A stretch of DNA of 64,000 nucleotides from Hellea sp. (GCA_013002305.1 JABDKG010000094.1:47199-111198), one strand, 5' to 3'. Positions 18,513 to 28,765 are shown, numbered from the stretch's first letter. Notes: generated by a model from the letters alone, not told the origin. A program made the numbers and translations.

Positions 18513-19772
18513 TTACCGCGCTTCCAGCCACTTGCGGTAAGTCTTGGTTTGCTTGCCTTGTTTAATTTGGCTTTTAATCACTGCCAAGAGCGGGCTCATT
18601 TTGGTCTTTGGCGCTTTGCCTTCGCCCATGCGGTATAGGTTGGCTTTGGTCATGCCCATGCCAGCGAGGACCTTGAATGTTTTGTTTTTGGAATTTGCCG
18701 CCGCCATGGAAATTTCTGCGTTTCGGCCCGCTGCCCAGTCTTTGGCAAGGTTGGTGTTATAACCATAGGCGCGCGCAATGCCGACTATCTCGACGGCGCC
18801 GCTTGCCATCGCCATCTCGGCTGTCTCTAGCTTGGTGATGCCGCCGGTGACCATGAGCGGCATTTTGGCGATTTTTTGGATTTCTTTGGCAAACTCGATA
18901 AAATAAATCTCGCGCAAGAGCGTCGAAGACGGGCTGTCCTCGTCCGGAACGCCGGCCATGGCTGCACTTTCATAGGACCCGCCGGAGAGTTCAACAAAAT
19001 CGACATTTTCCTTATTCAGCCACTGCACAACCTTTTTGGCGTCATCCACATCAAAACCGCCGCGCTGAAAATCTGCCGAATTAAGCTTGACCGCAACGCC
19101 GAATTTCTGGCCCGTGCGATTGCGAACGGCGCGGACAATCTCGAGCAAAAAGCGGGCGCGGTTTTCAAGTGATCCGCCATAGTCATCTTCGCGGTGATTA
19201 GACAGCGGCGACAGAAACTGCGCGACCAGATAACCATGAGCGCTGTGAATTTGAACGCCGTCAAAGCCGGCCGCTTTGGCAGCCTCGGCTGTGTCGGCGA
19301 AACGAGTGATCATGGCCTTGACCTCGTCGCCGGTCAGAGCGCGGGCCTCGGTAAACATTTTCTGGGCCGGGCCTTCCATATTGAGCCGCGTATTGGAGGC
19401 GGAGACGACATCGGTTTTCATGTTGGCATAGACTTGCCGCCCCGGATGGCTGATTTGCATATAAAGCACGGAGCCGCCGGATTTGCCGGCAGCCGACCAG
19501 TCTTCAAATCGTTTTTTGTGGGCTGGATTATCCAGGGTTTCCTTACCCAGATAAACCCCGCCTGGGCCAGTCATCGCGTCCGGCGCGACCATGACATTGC
19601 CCGTAATAATCATGCCCGGCGTGCCGGCGGCCCAGCGCTGATAGAGATTGACCAGAGCAGACCCGGGTATCTGGCCGTACTCTGCCATATTTTCTTCCAT
19701 CGCCGCTTTGGCAATACGGTTGGGCAATAGGTGGCCGGAGGCCAGTTTGAGCGGGGAAAACAGGTCAGTCAT
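18513..19772 (-). CDS. Old Yellow Enzyme family NADH:flavin oxidoreductase
   Basis: 419 residues, FMN-dependent TIM barrel. Family motifs: LPNRIAKAAM near the N-terminus, GFDGVQIHSAHGYLVAQFLS (the usual H-x-A-H/N substrate-site region, about residue 172), DDYGGSLENRARFLLEIV, and phosphate-binding VTGGI. It reduces activated alkenes or related substrates; the exact one is not readable. Its ATG overlaps the stop of the 82-residue gene upstream, so alkB, the small protein and this gene form one operon. Confidence 0.9.
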   Translation of the reverse strand: MTDLFSPLKLASGHLLPNRIAKAAMEENMAEYGQIPGSALVNLYQRWAAGTPGMIITGNVMVAPDAMTGPGGVYLGKETLDNPAHKKRFEDWSAAGKSGGSVLYMQISHPGRQVYANMKTDVVSASNTRLNMEGPAQKMFTEARALTGDEVKAMITRFADTAEAAKAAGFDGVQIHSAHGYLVAQFLSPLSNHREDDYGGSLENRARFLLEIVRAVRNRTGQKFGVAVKLNSADFQRGGFDVDDAKKVVQWLNKENVDFVELSGGSYESAAMAGVPDEDSPSSTLLREIYFIEFAKEIQKIAKMPLMVTGGITKLETAEMAMASGAVEIVGIARAYGYNTNLAKDWAAGRNAEISMAAANSKNKTFKVLAGMGMTKANLYRMGEGKAPKTKMSPLLAVIKSQIKQGKQTKTYRKWLEAR

Positions 19773-20017
19773 AAGGGTTCTCTTTTATTTTTGAAAATCC
19801 CATAGAGGCTAATCCCCGCCCATGCCAGTTCAATAATGAAGGCCGACCAGTTAAATTTGAACAGGAGCGAAAACAGGATGAGCAGCGCGCCGCCAAAATT
19901 GAGAATATTATAAGATAAATGCTTGGCCGTCAGCCGCTCGGTCTGGAGCGCGAAGTAGGCATAGAGGATCAGAACAATTCCGATAGTACCGACAAAGTCC
20001 GGCCAAGCGTAGGTCAT
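19769..20017 (-). CDS. Small membrane protein, CBU_0592-like
   Basis: 82 residues with three predicted membrane spans. The pattern DFVGTIGIVLILYAYF, then LSYNILNFGGALLILFSL, matches the CBU_0592-like domain, a small bacterial membrane family without known function. It overlaps alkB upstream and the Old Yellow Enzyme gene downstream by 4 bp each. Confidence 0.8.
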   Translation of the reverse strand: MTYAWPDFVGTIGIVLILYAYFALQTERLTAKHLSYNILNFGGALLILFSLLFKFNWSAFIIELAWAGISLYGIFKNKREPL

Positions 20018-20628
20018 GGCAAATTCACCCGCCGCATGGTCAGATTGATCCGCCCGCCTTTTGGGACAAGCGCACTTTCACCGTAAAATATTTTTGAAAC
20101 CGAGTGATAACAAAAACGGCTTGCGCCTGCCATGACGACTACATCGCCTGAGAATAGTTTAATGCCTTTCGTGGGTCCGCCGCGCTGGGGGCCACCCATA
20201 CGGAACATAGCCGGATCGCCAAGCGAGATTGAAACTACAGGCGCTTTGGCGTCCTGTTCGTCATTATCAATATGGGCGCCCATTTTCGTGCCCTCTTTAT
20301 ACCAGTTGATCAGGCAGCATTCGGGCTGAACTGGATAGCCCGTGACGTCATCCCAAAGGTCGAGCAGCAGTTTCGGAATAGGGGCCCAAGGCTTTCCGGT
20401 GGCCGGGTGATGCGGAACATAGCGGTAGCCCTGATCTTTATCGCTCATCCAGCCCAGCGTTCCGAAATTGGAAAGGGCAACCGACATGGGCGTGCCTGTC
20501 CGCGGCATATGCGAGATAAAAAATGGCGCCTGCTTAACGCCGGCTCGCACGGCCTCGATCAGTGCTTGCTGCTGGTCGGCGTCAAAATAAATCGGGTAAT
20601 GGGCGAAGCCATCAGGGAAGTCGTTCAT
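20014..20628 (-). CDS. alkB: Alpha-ketoglutarate-dependent DNA dealkylase AlkB
   Basis: 204 residues. Fe(II)/2-oxoglutarate dioxygenase that oxidatively removes alkyl groups (1-meA, 3-meC) from DNA. The iron ligands are visible as H-I-D in KMGAHIDNDEQ and the distal His in RFCYHSVSKI. The 2-oxoglutarate-binding Arg pair is in GRINLTMRRV. Length is close to the 216 residues of E. coli AlkB. It heads a three-gene operon and faces away from dnaK. Confidence 0.94.
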   Translation of the reverse strand: MNDFPDGFAHYPIYFDADQQQALIEAVRAGVKQAPFFISHMPRTGTPMSVALSNFGTLGWMSDKDQGYRYVPHHPATGKPWAPIPKLLLDLWDDVTGYPVQPECCLINWYKEGTKMGAHIDNDEQDAKAPVVSISLGDPAMFRMGGPQRGGPTKGIKLFSGDVVVMAGASRFCYHSVSKIFYGESALVPKGGRINLTMRRVNLP

Positions 20629-20692
20629 GCGCGCTTATATGGAGGCCAATTCAATTGTGTCAAAATTTTCTGTAAAAAAATTGCCTGTTTCC

Positions 20693-20720
20693 CTTGCGAG
20701 TCAAAAATCATTTCCCATAT
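20693..20720 (+). promoter_or_regulatory. Heat-shock (sigma-32) type promoter of dnaK
   Basis: CTTGCGA (20693-20699), 14 bases, then CCCATAT (20714-20720) matches the RpoH pattern CTTGAAA-N13/14-CCCCATNT closely. It lies 87 bases upstream of the dnaK ATG. DnaK is a canonical sigma-32 regulon member, which supports the call. Confidence 0.65.
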
Positions 20721-20766
20721 CGGCTTCAGGCGGAAATTTCCGCGTTAATTCAAATATTAATTTTAT

Positions 20767-20792
20767 CCCGTCCTAAGGGGGCTTAAGACGGG
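20767..20792 (+). promoter_or_regulatory. 5' UTR hairpin before dnaK
   Basis: CCCGTCCTAAG (20767-20777) and CTTAAGACGGG (20782-20792) form an 11-bp stem with one mismatch and a GGGG loop. It ends three bases before the AGGAG ribosome-binding site of dnaK (20796-20800) and lacks a T-tract, so it is not a terminator. Stability or translation control of the heat-shock mRNA is an inference. Confidence 0.5.
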
Positions 20793-20807
20793 CAAAGGAG
20801 CGAATAG

Positions 20808-22715
20808 ATGACTAAAGTTATCGGTATCGACCTCGGGACCACCAATTCTTGCGTCGCTGTTATGGACGGCGACAAGGCCCGGGTCATTGAAAATTCAGAA
20901 GGTCAGCGGACCACACCATCCGTTGTTGCTTTTACAGAAGATGGTGAGCGCTTGATCGGGCAGACCGCCCGTCGTCAGGCCGTGACCAATCCGGATCACA
21001 CTTATTACGCTGTCAAACGTTTAATCGGCCGTTCTTTTTCGGACCCTGCGGTCAAAAAGGATCAAAAGCTGGTGCCATTCTCTATTGTCAAAGGCAAAAA
21101 CGGCGACGCATTTGTACAGGGCCGCGACAAGGCCTACGCGCCGGCGGAAATTTCTGCCATGGTTTTGACAAAGATGAAAGAAACAGCTGAGGATTTCCTC
21201 GGCGGTGAAGTAACGCAGGCCGTGATTACGGTTCCGGCTTACTTTAATGACGCTCAGCGTCAGGCCACTAAAGACGCCGGTAAAATTGCCGGTCTTGAAG
21301 TCCTGCGGATCATCAACGAACCAACCGCAGCGGCGCTAGCCTACGGCATGGACAAAAAAGACGGCAAGACAATTGCTGTTTATGACCTTGGCGGCGGTAC
21401 ATTTGATGTTTCAATCCTTGAAATCGGTGACGGCGTCTTTGAAGTCAAAGCAACCAACGGAGATACTTTCCTTGGCGGTGAAGACTTTGACATGCGCATC
21501 GTCGAATATTTCGCAGCTGAGTTCAAGAAAGACACGGGCATTGAGCTAAAAAGCGACAAGCTGGCTCTGCAGCGTCTTCGCGAAGAAGCCGAGAAAGCCA
21601 AAAAAGAGCTTTCTACAGCCTCGACATATGAAGTGAATTTGCCATTTATTACGGCGGACGCGTCAGGCCCGAAACACCTTAACATGAAGCTGACCCGCGC
21701 CAAGCTCGAAACGCTTGTTGCTGATTTGATCAAGCGCACCATCGCGCCTTGTAAGAAAGCTTTGACCGATGCCGGCTTGAAAGCCGCCGAGATTGACGAC
21801 GTTATTCTGGTGGGCGGTATGACCCGTATGCCAGCTGTTCAAAAAGCGGTTTCTGACTTCTTTGGTAAGGACGCGAATAAAGGCGTGAACCCCGATGAAG
21901 TGGTTGCCATGGGCGCCGCTATTCAGGGCGGTGTTTTGCAGGGCGACGTTAAAGACGTTCTGCTGCTCGACGTGACTCCATTGTCACTCGGCATTGAAAC
22001 CGAAGGCGGTGTATTTACGCGCATGATCGACCGTAATACGACGATCCCGACCAAGAAGAGCCAGATCTATTCAACGGCGGCTGACAATCAGTCGGCTGTG
22101 ACGATCCGGGTGTTTCAGGGCGAACGTGAAATGGCGGCTGACAATAAACCTCTGGGTCAATTTGATCTCGTTGGTATTCCGCCGGCGCCGCGCGGCATGC
22201 CGCAAATCGAAGTCACTTTTGACATAGATGCCAACGGTATTGTCAACGTATCAGCCAAGGACAACGCAACCGGTAAGGAGCAGCAGATCCGTATCCAAGC
22301 CTCAGGCGGACTGTCCGATACGGATATTGAAGACATGATCAAGGATGCGGAAGCTAATGCCGATGAGGATAAAGCTCGCCGTGAATTGGCCGAAGCCAAG
22401 AACCAGGCCGAAGCGCTTGCGCACAAAGCCGAATCTGATCTAAAGGAACATGGCGATAAAATCGGCGACGAAGAGAAAACCGCCATTGAAGAGCTGATCC
22501 CGCAGGTTCGCGAAGCAGCTGAAGGTGATGACGCAGAAGCGATCAATACCAAAGTCGCCGAACTGACTGCAGCGGTGATGAAGATGGGTGAAGCCATCTA
22601 CGCCAATGCCAGCCCGGAAGATGACGACGCAGCTGCTGCAAGCTCAAACGATGATGACGATGAAGACATTGTCGATGCCGAGTTTGAAGACGTCGAAGAC
22701 GACGATAAAGCTTAA
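20808..22715 (+). CDS. dnaK: Chaperone protein DnaK (Hsp70)
   Basis: 635 residues, normal length. The ATPase domain starts [13 protein letters not shown] and contains [20 protein letters not shown] and [14 protein letters not shown]. The linker is [14 protein letters not shown] (about residue 387), followed by the substrate-binding beta sandwich and helical lid. The C-terminus is very acidic and ends in EDVEDDDKA, a form of the usual EEVD-like tail. Ribosome-binding site AAAGGAG. Transcription probably starts from the sigma-32-type promoter at 20693 and ends at the terminator at 22740. Confidence 0.98.
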   Translation: MTKVIGIDLGTTNSCVAVMDGDKARVIENSEGQRTTPSVVAFTEDGERLIGQTARRQAVTNPDHTYYAVKRLIGRSFSDPAVKKDQKLVPFSIVKGKNGDAFVQGRDKAYAPAEISAMVLTKMKETAEDFLGGEVTQAVITVPAYFNDAQRQATKDAGKIAGLEVLRIINEPTAAALAYGMDKKDGKTIAVYDLGGGTFDVSILEIGDGVFEVKATNGDTFLGGEDFDMRIVEYFAAEFKKDTGIELKSDKLALQRLREEAEKAKKELSTASTYEVNLPFITADASGPKHLNMKLTRAKLETLVADLIKRTIAPCKKALTDAGLKAAEIDDVILVGGMTRMPAVQKAVSDFFGKDANKGVNPDEVVAMGAAIQGGVLQGDVKDVLLLDVTPLSLGIETEGGVFTRMIDRNTTIPTKKSQIYSTAADNQSAVTIRVFQGEREMAADNKPLGQFDLVGIPPAPRGMPQIEVTFDIDANGIVNVSAKDNATGKEQQIRIQASGGLSDTDIEDMIKDAEANADEDKARRELAEAKNQAEALAHKAESDLKEHGDKIGDEEKTAIEELIPQVREAAEGDDAEAINTKVAELTAAVMKMGEAIYANASPEDDDAAAASSNDDDDEDIVDAEFEDVEDDDKA

Positions 22716-22739
22716 AGCTCGTACGGATAAACCCGTACT

Positions 22740-22787
22740 GATCCCGGGCGTGACGCCCCCCAACGCGCCCGGGATCTTACTTTTTTA
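22740..22787 (+). terminator. Terminator after dnaK
   Basis: GATCCCGGGCG pairs with CGCCCGGGATC (11 bp, loop about 15 bases), followed by TTACTTTTTT. It sits directly before the ATG of the FkbM methyltransferase at 22789, so dnaJ and the methyltransferase are probably reached only by read-through or by another promoter. Confidence 0.8.
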
Positions 22788-22788
22788 A

Positions 22789-23625
22789 ATGGCTCGCGAC
22801 CTCAACCCACCTTTTGGAACTTATGCCCTCCCCGAGGCGCGTGAAACCATTCGCCGAAAATCCGAAGATTTCAAGGATACACGCTGGGGCCGCACCATGA
22901 TTTCTCTGCACAGACGCCGGGCGATTAAAGAGCTCAATGAACCTTTTGACGTTAAGATTGCGCCGAACGTCAATGCCCGTCTTTACCCTTCTCAAAATCG
23001 CTGCGAGAAACGCGCCATTGCTGGCGTACAAATCTGGGATACTGCCGAGCGCGCGGCGCTCAAACAATCCATCGATAGATGCGAAGACGAGACCTATATA
23101 TTTCTGGATGTCGGCGCCAATGTCGGGCTCTATTCTCTATTTGTGGCCAGTTACTGCAAAGAAGCAGATAAGGCCTATGACATCGTTGCGGTTGAGCCAG
23201 GCAAGCAAATTGGCGAGAGATTGCTCGACAATATCAATGCCAGCGATGCCAAGATAAAGATCATACACAGCGCCGTTTCCGATCATCCCGGAACAGGACA
23301 ACTTGGCGGCGGCGAAACCAATCGCGGCGAAACCAAATTGCTGGAAAGCGGCGAAGGCGAGATTGTGATCATTGATACAATAGCGCGGATTGCACTGGCC
23401 CATGGTCTTGAGAAAATTCATGCCATGAAGCTGGATATTGAAGGCCATGACCTTAAGGCCCTAACTGGGTTTTTCGCGCAGGCGCCCAAGAGCCTTTTTC
23501 CCGTGCTTTTGATCTTGGAGACAGGCAAAGAGGAAAACTCGCCGCTCATTGATTTATGCAACACTGAAGGCTATGCGCTTGCCGGGCGTCATGGCCTCAA
23601 TACTATTATGACGTTGAAAGAGTAA
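22789..23625 (+). CDS. FkbM family methyltransferase
   Basis: 278 residues. SAM-binding motif I is FLDVGANVGLYSLFVA (about residue 103), with IVAVEPGKQIGERLLDNI after it and the FkbM-type MKLDIEGHDLKALTGF at about residue 218. FkbM proteins methylate hydroxyls of sugars or small molecules; the substrate here is unknown. The ATG is only two bases after the dnaK terminator T-tract with no Shine-Dalgarno, so a leaderless or later start is possible (next in-frame ATG is near residue 37). It sits between dnaK and dnaJ, ending 4 bp before dnaJ. Confidence 0.85.
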   Translation: MARDLNPPFGTYALPEARETIRRKSEDFKDTRWGRTMISLHRRRAIKELNEPFDVKIAPNVNARLYPSQNRCEKRAIAGVQIWDTAERAALKQSIDRCEDETYIFLDVGANVGLYSLFVASYCKEADKAYDIVAVEPGKQIGERLLDNINASDAKIKIIHSAVSDHPGTGQLGGGETNRGETKLLESGEGEIVIIDTIARIALAHGLEKIHAMKLDIEGHDLKALTGFFAQAPKSLFPVLLILETGKEENSPLIDLCNTEGYALAGRHGLNTIMTLKE

Positions 23626-23629
23626 GCTC

Positions 23630-24772
23630 ATGAGCAAGCGTGATTATTATGAAGTTCTGGGCGTGGCCAAAAATGCCAACGAAAAAGAACTAAAATCAGC
23701 CTTTCGCAAAAAAGCGATGGAGTGCCACCCGGACCGTCATCCTGATGATCCGGGCGCCGAAGCACGGTTCAAGGAACTTAACGAAGCTTACGGCATATTG
23801 TCGGACGCCGATAAACGCAGCGCTTATGACCGGATGGGTCACAAAGCTTTTGAGCAAGGCGGCATGGGCGGCGGCTTTCAGGATTTTGGCGATATATTTT
23901 CGCAAATTTTTGGCGGCGGCGGTTTTGCCGATATGTTTGGCGGAGGAGGCGGTGGTCGTCGGCAGCAAAGTGGACAGCGCGGCTCTGACCTACGCTATGA
24001 AATAGAAATTTCTCTGGAAGAGGCTTTCGCCGGTAAAGAGCTCGATATTAAGATTCCGATCTCGGAAGATTGCGACCGCTGTGACGGCATGGGCGCCGAA
24101 CCCGGCGCGACTGTTGATACATGCTCAACTTGCGGCGGGGCCGGAAGGGTGCGGTCCCAGCAAGGCTTCTTTACAATGGAGCGCGCCTGCCCGACTTGCG
24201 GCGGCCAAGGCGAATATGTTTCAGACCCGTGCAAAGGTTGTGACGGCGCGGGACAAACCCGCGTAGAAACCGATCTGGATGTCAATATTCCTGCCGGTGT
24301 CGAAGACGGTACGCGCATTCGACTTTCAGGTCAGGGCGACGCTGCGCCAAAACGCGGCGGCAACGGCGAACGTGGTGATCTCTATATTTTTGTCTCTGTC
24401 AAACCTCATGAACTATTTGAGCGTGACGGCCCGCATCTCTATTGCCGCGCGCCTGTGCCAATGACAATTGCTGCGCTTGGCGGCGAAGTTGAAATTCCGA
24501 CTATAGATGGCGGCCGCGCTAAAATTAAAATTCCCGATGGAGCTCAGTCCGGTAAACGCATGCGTCTACGCGGCAAAGGCATGAGCGTGCTGCGCAATAA
24601 TCAGCGCGGAGATATGTATGTCGAATTGTCAGTGGAAACACCGTCGGGCCTAAATAGTGCTCAGCGAAAATTACTCGAGGAATTTGCCCGCGAAGGCGGC
24701 GATCAAATCTCGCCGGCTAGCAAAAGTTTTTTCGATAAGGCTAAAAACTTCTGGGATAATCTGGTTGATTAA
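23630..24772 (+). CDS. dnaJ: Chaperone protein DnaJ
   Basis: 380 residues, type I DnaJ. J domain with the HPD motif (CHPDRHPDD, about residue 33), a Gly/Phe-rich segment (FGDIFSQIFGGGGFADMFGG), and four CxxCxGxG-type zinc motifs between about residues 145 and 205 (CDRCDGMG, CSTCGGAG, CPTCGGQG, CKGCDGAG). The C-terminal substrate-binding domains follow. It stimulates DnaK ATPase and delivers clients. It starts 4 bp after the FkbM stop and is therefore probably co-translated with it rather than with dnaK. Confidence 0.97.
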   Translation: MSKRDYYEVLGVAKNANEKELKSAFRKKAMECHPDRHPDDPGAEARFKELNEAYGILSDADKRSAYDRMGHKAFEQGGMGGGFQDFGDIFSQIFGGGGFADMFGGGGGGRRQQSGQRGSDLRYEIEISLEEAFAGKELDIKIPISEDCDRCDGMGAEPGATVDTCSTCGGAGRVRSQQGFFTMERACPTCGGQGEYVSDPCKGCDGAGQTRVETDLDVNIPAGVEDGTRIRLSGQGDAAPKRGGNGERGDLYIFVSVKPHELFERDGPHLYCRAPVPMTIAALGGEVEIPTIDGGRAKIKIPDGAQSGKRMRLRGKGMSVLRNNQRGDMYVELSVETPSGLNSAQRKLLEEFAREGGDQISPASKSFFDKAKNFWDNLVD

Positions 24773-24790
24773 TCCAGTTTGGACTAGAGC

Positions 24791-25489
24791 TTAAACGGGT
24801 TCGCCAACCCTGCGCTTTTCATAAAACCATAAGAGACCGGCAGACCCGATGAACAGGGCGGATAGGAGGAAGCGTAGATTCGTGCCGCCAATTCCGGTTC
24901 CGGATGCGATGCTGTTGACCACATTATAGACCGGGTTGGTGACGACAGAGACCGAGCTGATTTTGGGTCCAATGCCGGGGATCGCAGAAAGCGCCGAAAT
25001 GATAACATGGAATGACAATACTGTAATAACCAAACCGGTGATTATAACCGCTAGCCTCGCAAACGCCGGAACGGGTCCGCTGATATCCGGGCGCTTACTA
25101 TCATCGCGCAAACCCAAATAGACTATAAAACCGATCGCCGGGATGAGCGGCCAGCCATCCGCGAGATCGGCCTGAATACCCACAGAAGGCATATTTTTAA
25201 CGCCGAGCGCGAGTCCTGCGAACAAGGCAAAGAACATGAAAAACACCCATATGCGTGAGTGATCGACACGGCCAAGTCGTATAAATGCAATCAGCGCAAG
25301 ACCGATCGCAAATAGCAAACTAAGGATCAAATTGACGGCCGTATTTAAAAGAGCATTTACTCTGAAATCTGAAAGATCGGCGTTAAACCGCTCCGCGATC
25401 ATTTCCGAAATTGCGGGAACCGAGGACAAAATGCCTGCGTAAATGCCTGACCAAATTACGATACAGACCCAAAATGCCATTTTACCCAT
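24791..25489 (-). CDS. Multi-pass membrane protein, unknown function
   Basis: 232 residues from the ATG at 25489, preferred because GGGAAG lies 8 bases upstream; an ATG at 25549 would add 20 residues. About six hydrophobic segments, including VNLILSLLFAIGLALIAFI and LAVIITGLVITVLSFHVII, alternate with short charged loops. I do not recognise a family. It converges on dnaJ and is divergent from the next membrane gene (25632), 142 bp apart. Confidence 0.7.
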   Translation of the reverse strand: MGKMAFWVCIVIWSGIYAGILSSVPAISEMIAERFNADLSDFRVNALLNTAVNLILSLLFAIGLALIAFIRLGRVDHSRIWVFFMFFALFAGLALGVKNMPSVGIQADLADGWPLIPAIGFIVYLGLRDDSKRPDISGPVPAFARLAVIITGLVITVLSFHVIISALSAIPGIGPKISSVSVVTNPVYNVVNSIASGTGIGGTNLRFLLSALFIGSAGLLWFYEKRRVGEPV

Positions 25490-25631
25490 GATAATACTTC
25501 CCAGTGTTAATTTCGCAGAAACACAGATTTGCGAGACAAGGTCAAACAATTTTTGCGTCCATTTGACCTTTAAAAAACTTCACCTTTTGAGCCCGCCTTG
25601 CTCTATAAGGGCGCGAAATTTGGATAGACAC

Positions 25632-26069
25632 ATGACCAAGCCTGAAAAAGTTAAACCAATGCACGCTGACAGATGGGGTTTGTTTTACAAGATCAAATCC
25701 GAAGAGCGTGCCAGATACGCAGTCATGATGTCCGGGTTGCCTATTTTCATGGAAGGCGTGTTCGGGCTGATCATGTTTTTGATTGTGGCGCTCAATGTCT
25801 GGCCAAATTTCGAACCAATGGACTTCGCAATTGTTGGGATGAGCATTGTTCTGGTTGTAATTGGCCTTAAAATTCGCAGCGGTTCTATAAATTTGGCACC
25901 GATTGCCGCAATTTTTTACATAGCGGTCTGGATCGCGATCTTCGTCACACAAGGTTTTATATTGAGCATTATCGGGCTTTTATTTATACTGCTGAGCTTA
26001 ACTGGTCTCTATGGCTGGTGGTGGCTGCGAAAGAATGCCGGGTTGAAATTTTTCGGTCGAGACAGCTAA
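25632..26069 (+). CDS. Four-span membrane protein, unknown function
   Basis: 145 residues from the ATG at 25632 (MTKPEKVKPMHADRWG). The frame is open further upstream, but that part overlaps the divergent gene and lacks a membrane-protein pattern. After a soluble lead of about 30 residues come four hydrophobic spans ending in LTGLYGWWWLRKNAGLK. No family is recognised. It converges with lysK. Confidence 0.65.
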   Translation: MTKPEKVKPMHADRWGLFYKIKSEERARYAVMMSGLPIFMEGVFGLIMFLIVALNVWPNFEPMDFAIVGMSIVLVVIGLKIRSGSINLAPIAAIFYIAVWIAIFVTQGFILSIIGLLFILLSLTGLYGWWWLRKNAGLKFFGRDS

Positions 26070-26105
26070 TAAATTCGCGAACAATATTTGCCTGACGAAT
26101 GGCGA

Positions 26106-27710
26106 TTAGCCAACCTTCCCGGCCAACGCATCATCGATCAGCTGCGCTGTTTCACCCGGCCCGAAGATCGCCACGAAAGACCCAAACCTTGGACCTTGGG
26201 ATTGACCCAAACACACTTCATATATCGCCTTGAACCAATTGCGAAGATTTTCGAACTCATGGTCTTTTCCGACAGAGAAAATCAGCGTCTGTAGAGCTTC
26301 GCTGTCGGTTTGCGCCTCGGCGGGAACCTTGCGAAGGCGTGCAGCCAGATCCATTAGGGCGGCGCCCTCTTGCTCAGTTGGCTTGCGATAGACTTTCTCA
26401 GGTTTCACAAAATCCTTGTAGTAGGCAATAGCGTATCCGACGAGCTCATCAAGCACAGGGTGGTCTTCAGCGTTCGCCCCCGGTGAGTAGCGCTCGATAA
26501 AGCCCCAAAGTATATCGCGATCCGACGCGTTACTGGCGGAGACCAGATTGAGCAGCAGCGCAAAACTGACCGGCGTGCCGTCTTGCGGCGGGAGGCCTTT
26601 ATGTATGTGCCAGACCGGGTTTTCGATCTGCTTTTGCGGCTCTTGCTTGTGATAGTTTGTTAGATGCTGAAAATATTCATCAACGGCTTTGGGGATGACA
26701 TCAAAATAAAGACGTTTGGCCGTTCGCGGCTTGGTGAACATATAAAGGGACAGGCTCTCCGGTGTGGCGTATTTCAGCCAGTCTTCGATAGAGATACCAT
26801 TGCCTTTGGATTTTGAAATTTTCTCACCTTTATCATCCAAAAAGAGCTCATAGACATATTGCACGGGCGGCTGCGCGCCGAGAATTTTACAAATCCGCGA
26901 ATAGATAATGCTATTGGCCTGATGGTCCTTGCCGAACATTTCAAAATCGACGCCGAGCGCGGCCCAGCGCATGCCGAAGTCCGGCTTCCATTGCAGCTTA
27001 GTGTTGCCGCCCGTGACTTTCATAGTCACCTCGGTGCCATCTTCATCGTCAAAAGTGATTGTGCCGGCATCCGAGTCGATTGATTTCATCGGGACATAGA
27101 GCACGCGGCCAGTTGTTGGCGAGATTGGCAGAAACGGGCTGTAGGTCGCGCGGCGCTCTTCCCCGAGGGTCGGCAGCATCACGTCCATAATCTTATCAAA
27201 ATTTTCGAGAGCTTTGATCAGCATGTCATCATACTCGCCGGCTTTATAAAGCTCGGTCGCGGATTTAAACTCATAGGTAAATCCAAAGCCGTCGAGGAAG
27301 CTTCTTAGCTTGGCATTATTATGATGGCCAAAACTGTCATGGCAATTAAATGGGTCGGGCACGACCGTGAGCGGCTTGCCAAGATGCTCTGTCAGCATCT
27401 CTTGGTTTGGAACATTGCCCGGTACTTTACGCATGCCGTCAAGATCATCGGAAACACAAATCATCTTCATCGGAATTTGACCATCGGTCATGGCGCGGAA
27501 GGCTTCCATCACCATAGTGGTGCGTACGACCTCGCCAAAAGTGCCAATATGCGGCAGGCCGGATGGACCGTAGCCGGTTTCAAAAATGACCGGTTTGTCA
27601 CCCCGCTCAATGCCGCGTTTCTTTTCGATATCCAGGCGGTGAACGATCTGCCGGGCCAATTCAAATGGCCAGGCTTTTGCCTTGCTATAGTCGATTGCGT
27701 CGCTGCTCAT
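26106..27710 (-). CDS. lysK: Lysyl-tRNA synthetase, class I
   Basis: 534 residues. This is the class I LysRS typical of archaea and many alphaproteobacteria, not the class II LysS/LysU. The HIGH-like motif is HIGT in [14 protein letters not shown] (about residue 55) and the KMSKS-like motif is KISKSKGNG (about residue 295). The C-terminal anticodon-binding helical cage follows. It charges tRNA-Lys. Single gene, divergent from the TerC-family gene. Confidence 0.95.
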   Translation of the reverse strand: MSSDAIDYSKAKAWPFELARQIVHRLDIEKKRGIERGDKPVIFETGYGPSGLPHIGTFGEVVRTTMVMEAFRAMTDGQIPMKMICVSDDLDGMRKVPGNVPNQEMLTEHLGKPLTVVPDPFNCHDSFGHHNNAKLRSFLDGFGFTYEFKSATELYKAGEYDDMLIKALENFDKIMDVMLPTLGEERRATYSPFLPISPTTGRVLYVPMKSIDSDAGTITFDDEDGTEVTMKVTGGNTKLQWKPDFGMRWAALGVDFEMFGKDHQANSIIYSRICKILGAQPPVQYVYELFLDDKGEKISKSKGNGISIEDWLKYATPESLSLYMFTKPRTAKRLYFDVIPKAVDEYFQHLTNYHKQEPQKQIENPVWHIHKGLPPQDGTPVSFALLLNLVSASNASDRDILWGFIERYSPGANAEDHPVLDELVGYAIAYYKDFVKPEKVYRKPTEQEGAALMDLAARLRKVPAEAQTDSEALQTLIFSVGKDHEFENLRNWFKAIYEVCLGQSQGPRFGSFVAIFGPGETAQLIDDALAGKVG

Positions 27711-27859
27711 GGCTGCCTCTGATTAAAACCAGTGACGGATAAGGTTTTGGCGCAAAGAGGTCAACGGGAATATCTGGTGGCCGCGTAAGATTCCCCCCTT
27801 TTCAAATCTTCCCAAATCACCTTATGAAAGCGCCTTATTGACCAAATGGGAGGCAGTTA

Positions 27860-28765
27860 ATGGCCGAATTTTTCACCGAATTCTTTGTAATGGAGAATTT
27901 CTTTTCGCTCGAGAGCATGTTCACCTTGTTGATGCTGATTTTGCTTCAGGCCGTTCTGGGTTTTGACAATCTGCTCTATATTGTCATCGAAAGCAGCAAG
28001 GTCGGCGATCCGAAAGATGCCAAAAAAGTGCGGACTTGGGGCATCGCAATAGCGGTAGTTTTGCGAATCATTCTGCTGATCCTGATTGTTGCTCTGTTTG
28101 ATGTGATGGCGAGTTACAGTCTGAATCTGGATTGGGGCAATTTTCTTTACGGTGATTTCACGGTTCAGGCGGCGATCACCTTGTTCGGCGGCGCTTTCAT
28201 TATTTATACAGCGGTCAAGGAAATCACTCACATGATGGCGGTAGAGCATATCGAACACTCCGAAGGCTCAGGTCGCCATTCATTGGCCAAAGCAATCGCG
28301 TTTATCGTTCTAATGAATCTGGTTTTCTCGTTTGATTCCATCCTGTCGGCGATGGCGATTGCCAGCGTGCCGGGCGTTGACGGCGCGGCCCCGACCTATC
28401 AGGTCCCGTTAATGGCGATTGCTATAATTATGTCAGGCCTTGCGATGATTTTCCTGGCAGATTACGTCACCGAGTTTTTAAAGAAAAACCGCATGTATCA
28501 AATTATGGGTCTGTTCATTCTGTTCCTTGTTGGCGTGCTGCTCGTGACAGAAGGCGCGCACCTTGCGCACTTGAAACTGTTCGGGTTTGAAATGCAGGCC
28601 ATGTCCAAACCAACATTTTATCTCGTTATCGGAGTTCTGGTCATAACGGACGTAATTTCCAGCCGCTACCAAAAACGCCTGTGGAAACAAAAGGAAGCCG
28701 AGATCCGCGGCGACCATCCGGAAATTGATGGTCTGGCAGCGGTCGACAAAGCGATGGGGCATTAG
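27860..28765 (+). CDS. TerC family integral membrane protein
   Basis: 301 residues with eight or so membrane helices. TerC signatures are the acidic membrane motifs QAVLGFDNLLYI (about residue 33) and VFSFDSILSAMA (about residue 155), which are candidate metal-binding sites. TerC proteins are linked to tellurite resistance and to metal (Mn) loading of exported enzymes; the exact role here is unknown. A strong ribosome-binding site (GGGAGG) precedes the ATG. Confidence 0.9.
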   Translation: MAEFFTEFFVMENFFSLESMFTLLMLILLQAVLGFDNLLYIVIESSKVGDPKDAKKVRTWGIAIAVVLRIILLILIVALFDVMASYSLNLDWGNFLYGDFTVQAAITLFGGAFIIYTAVKEITHMMAVEHIEHSEGSGRHSLAKAIAFIVLMNLVFSFDSILSAMAIASVPGVDGAAPTYQVPLMAIAIIMSGLAMIFLADYVTEFLKKNRMYQIMGLFILFLVGVLLVTEGAHLAHLKLFGFEMQAMSKPTFYLVIGVLVITDVISSRYQKRLWKQKEAEIRGDHPEIDGLAAVDKAMGH

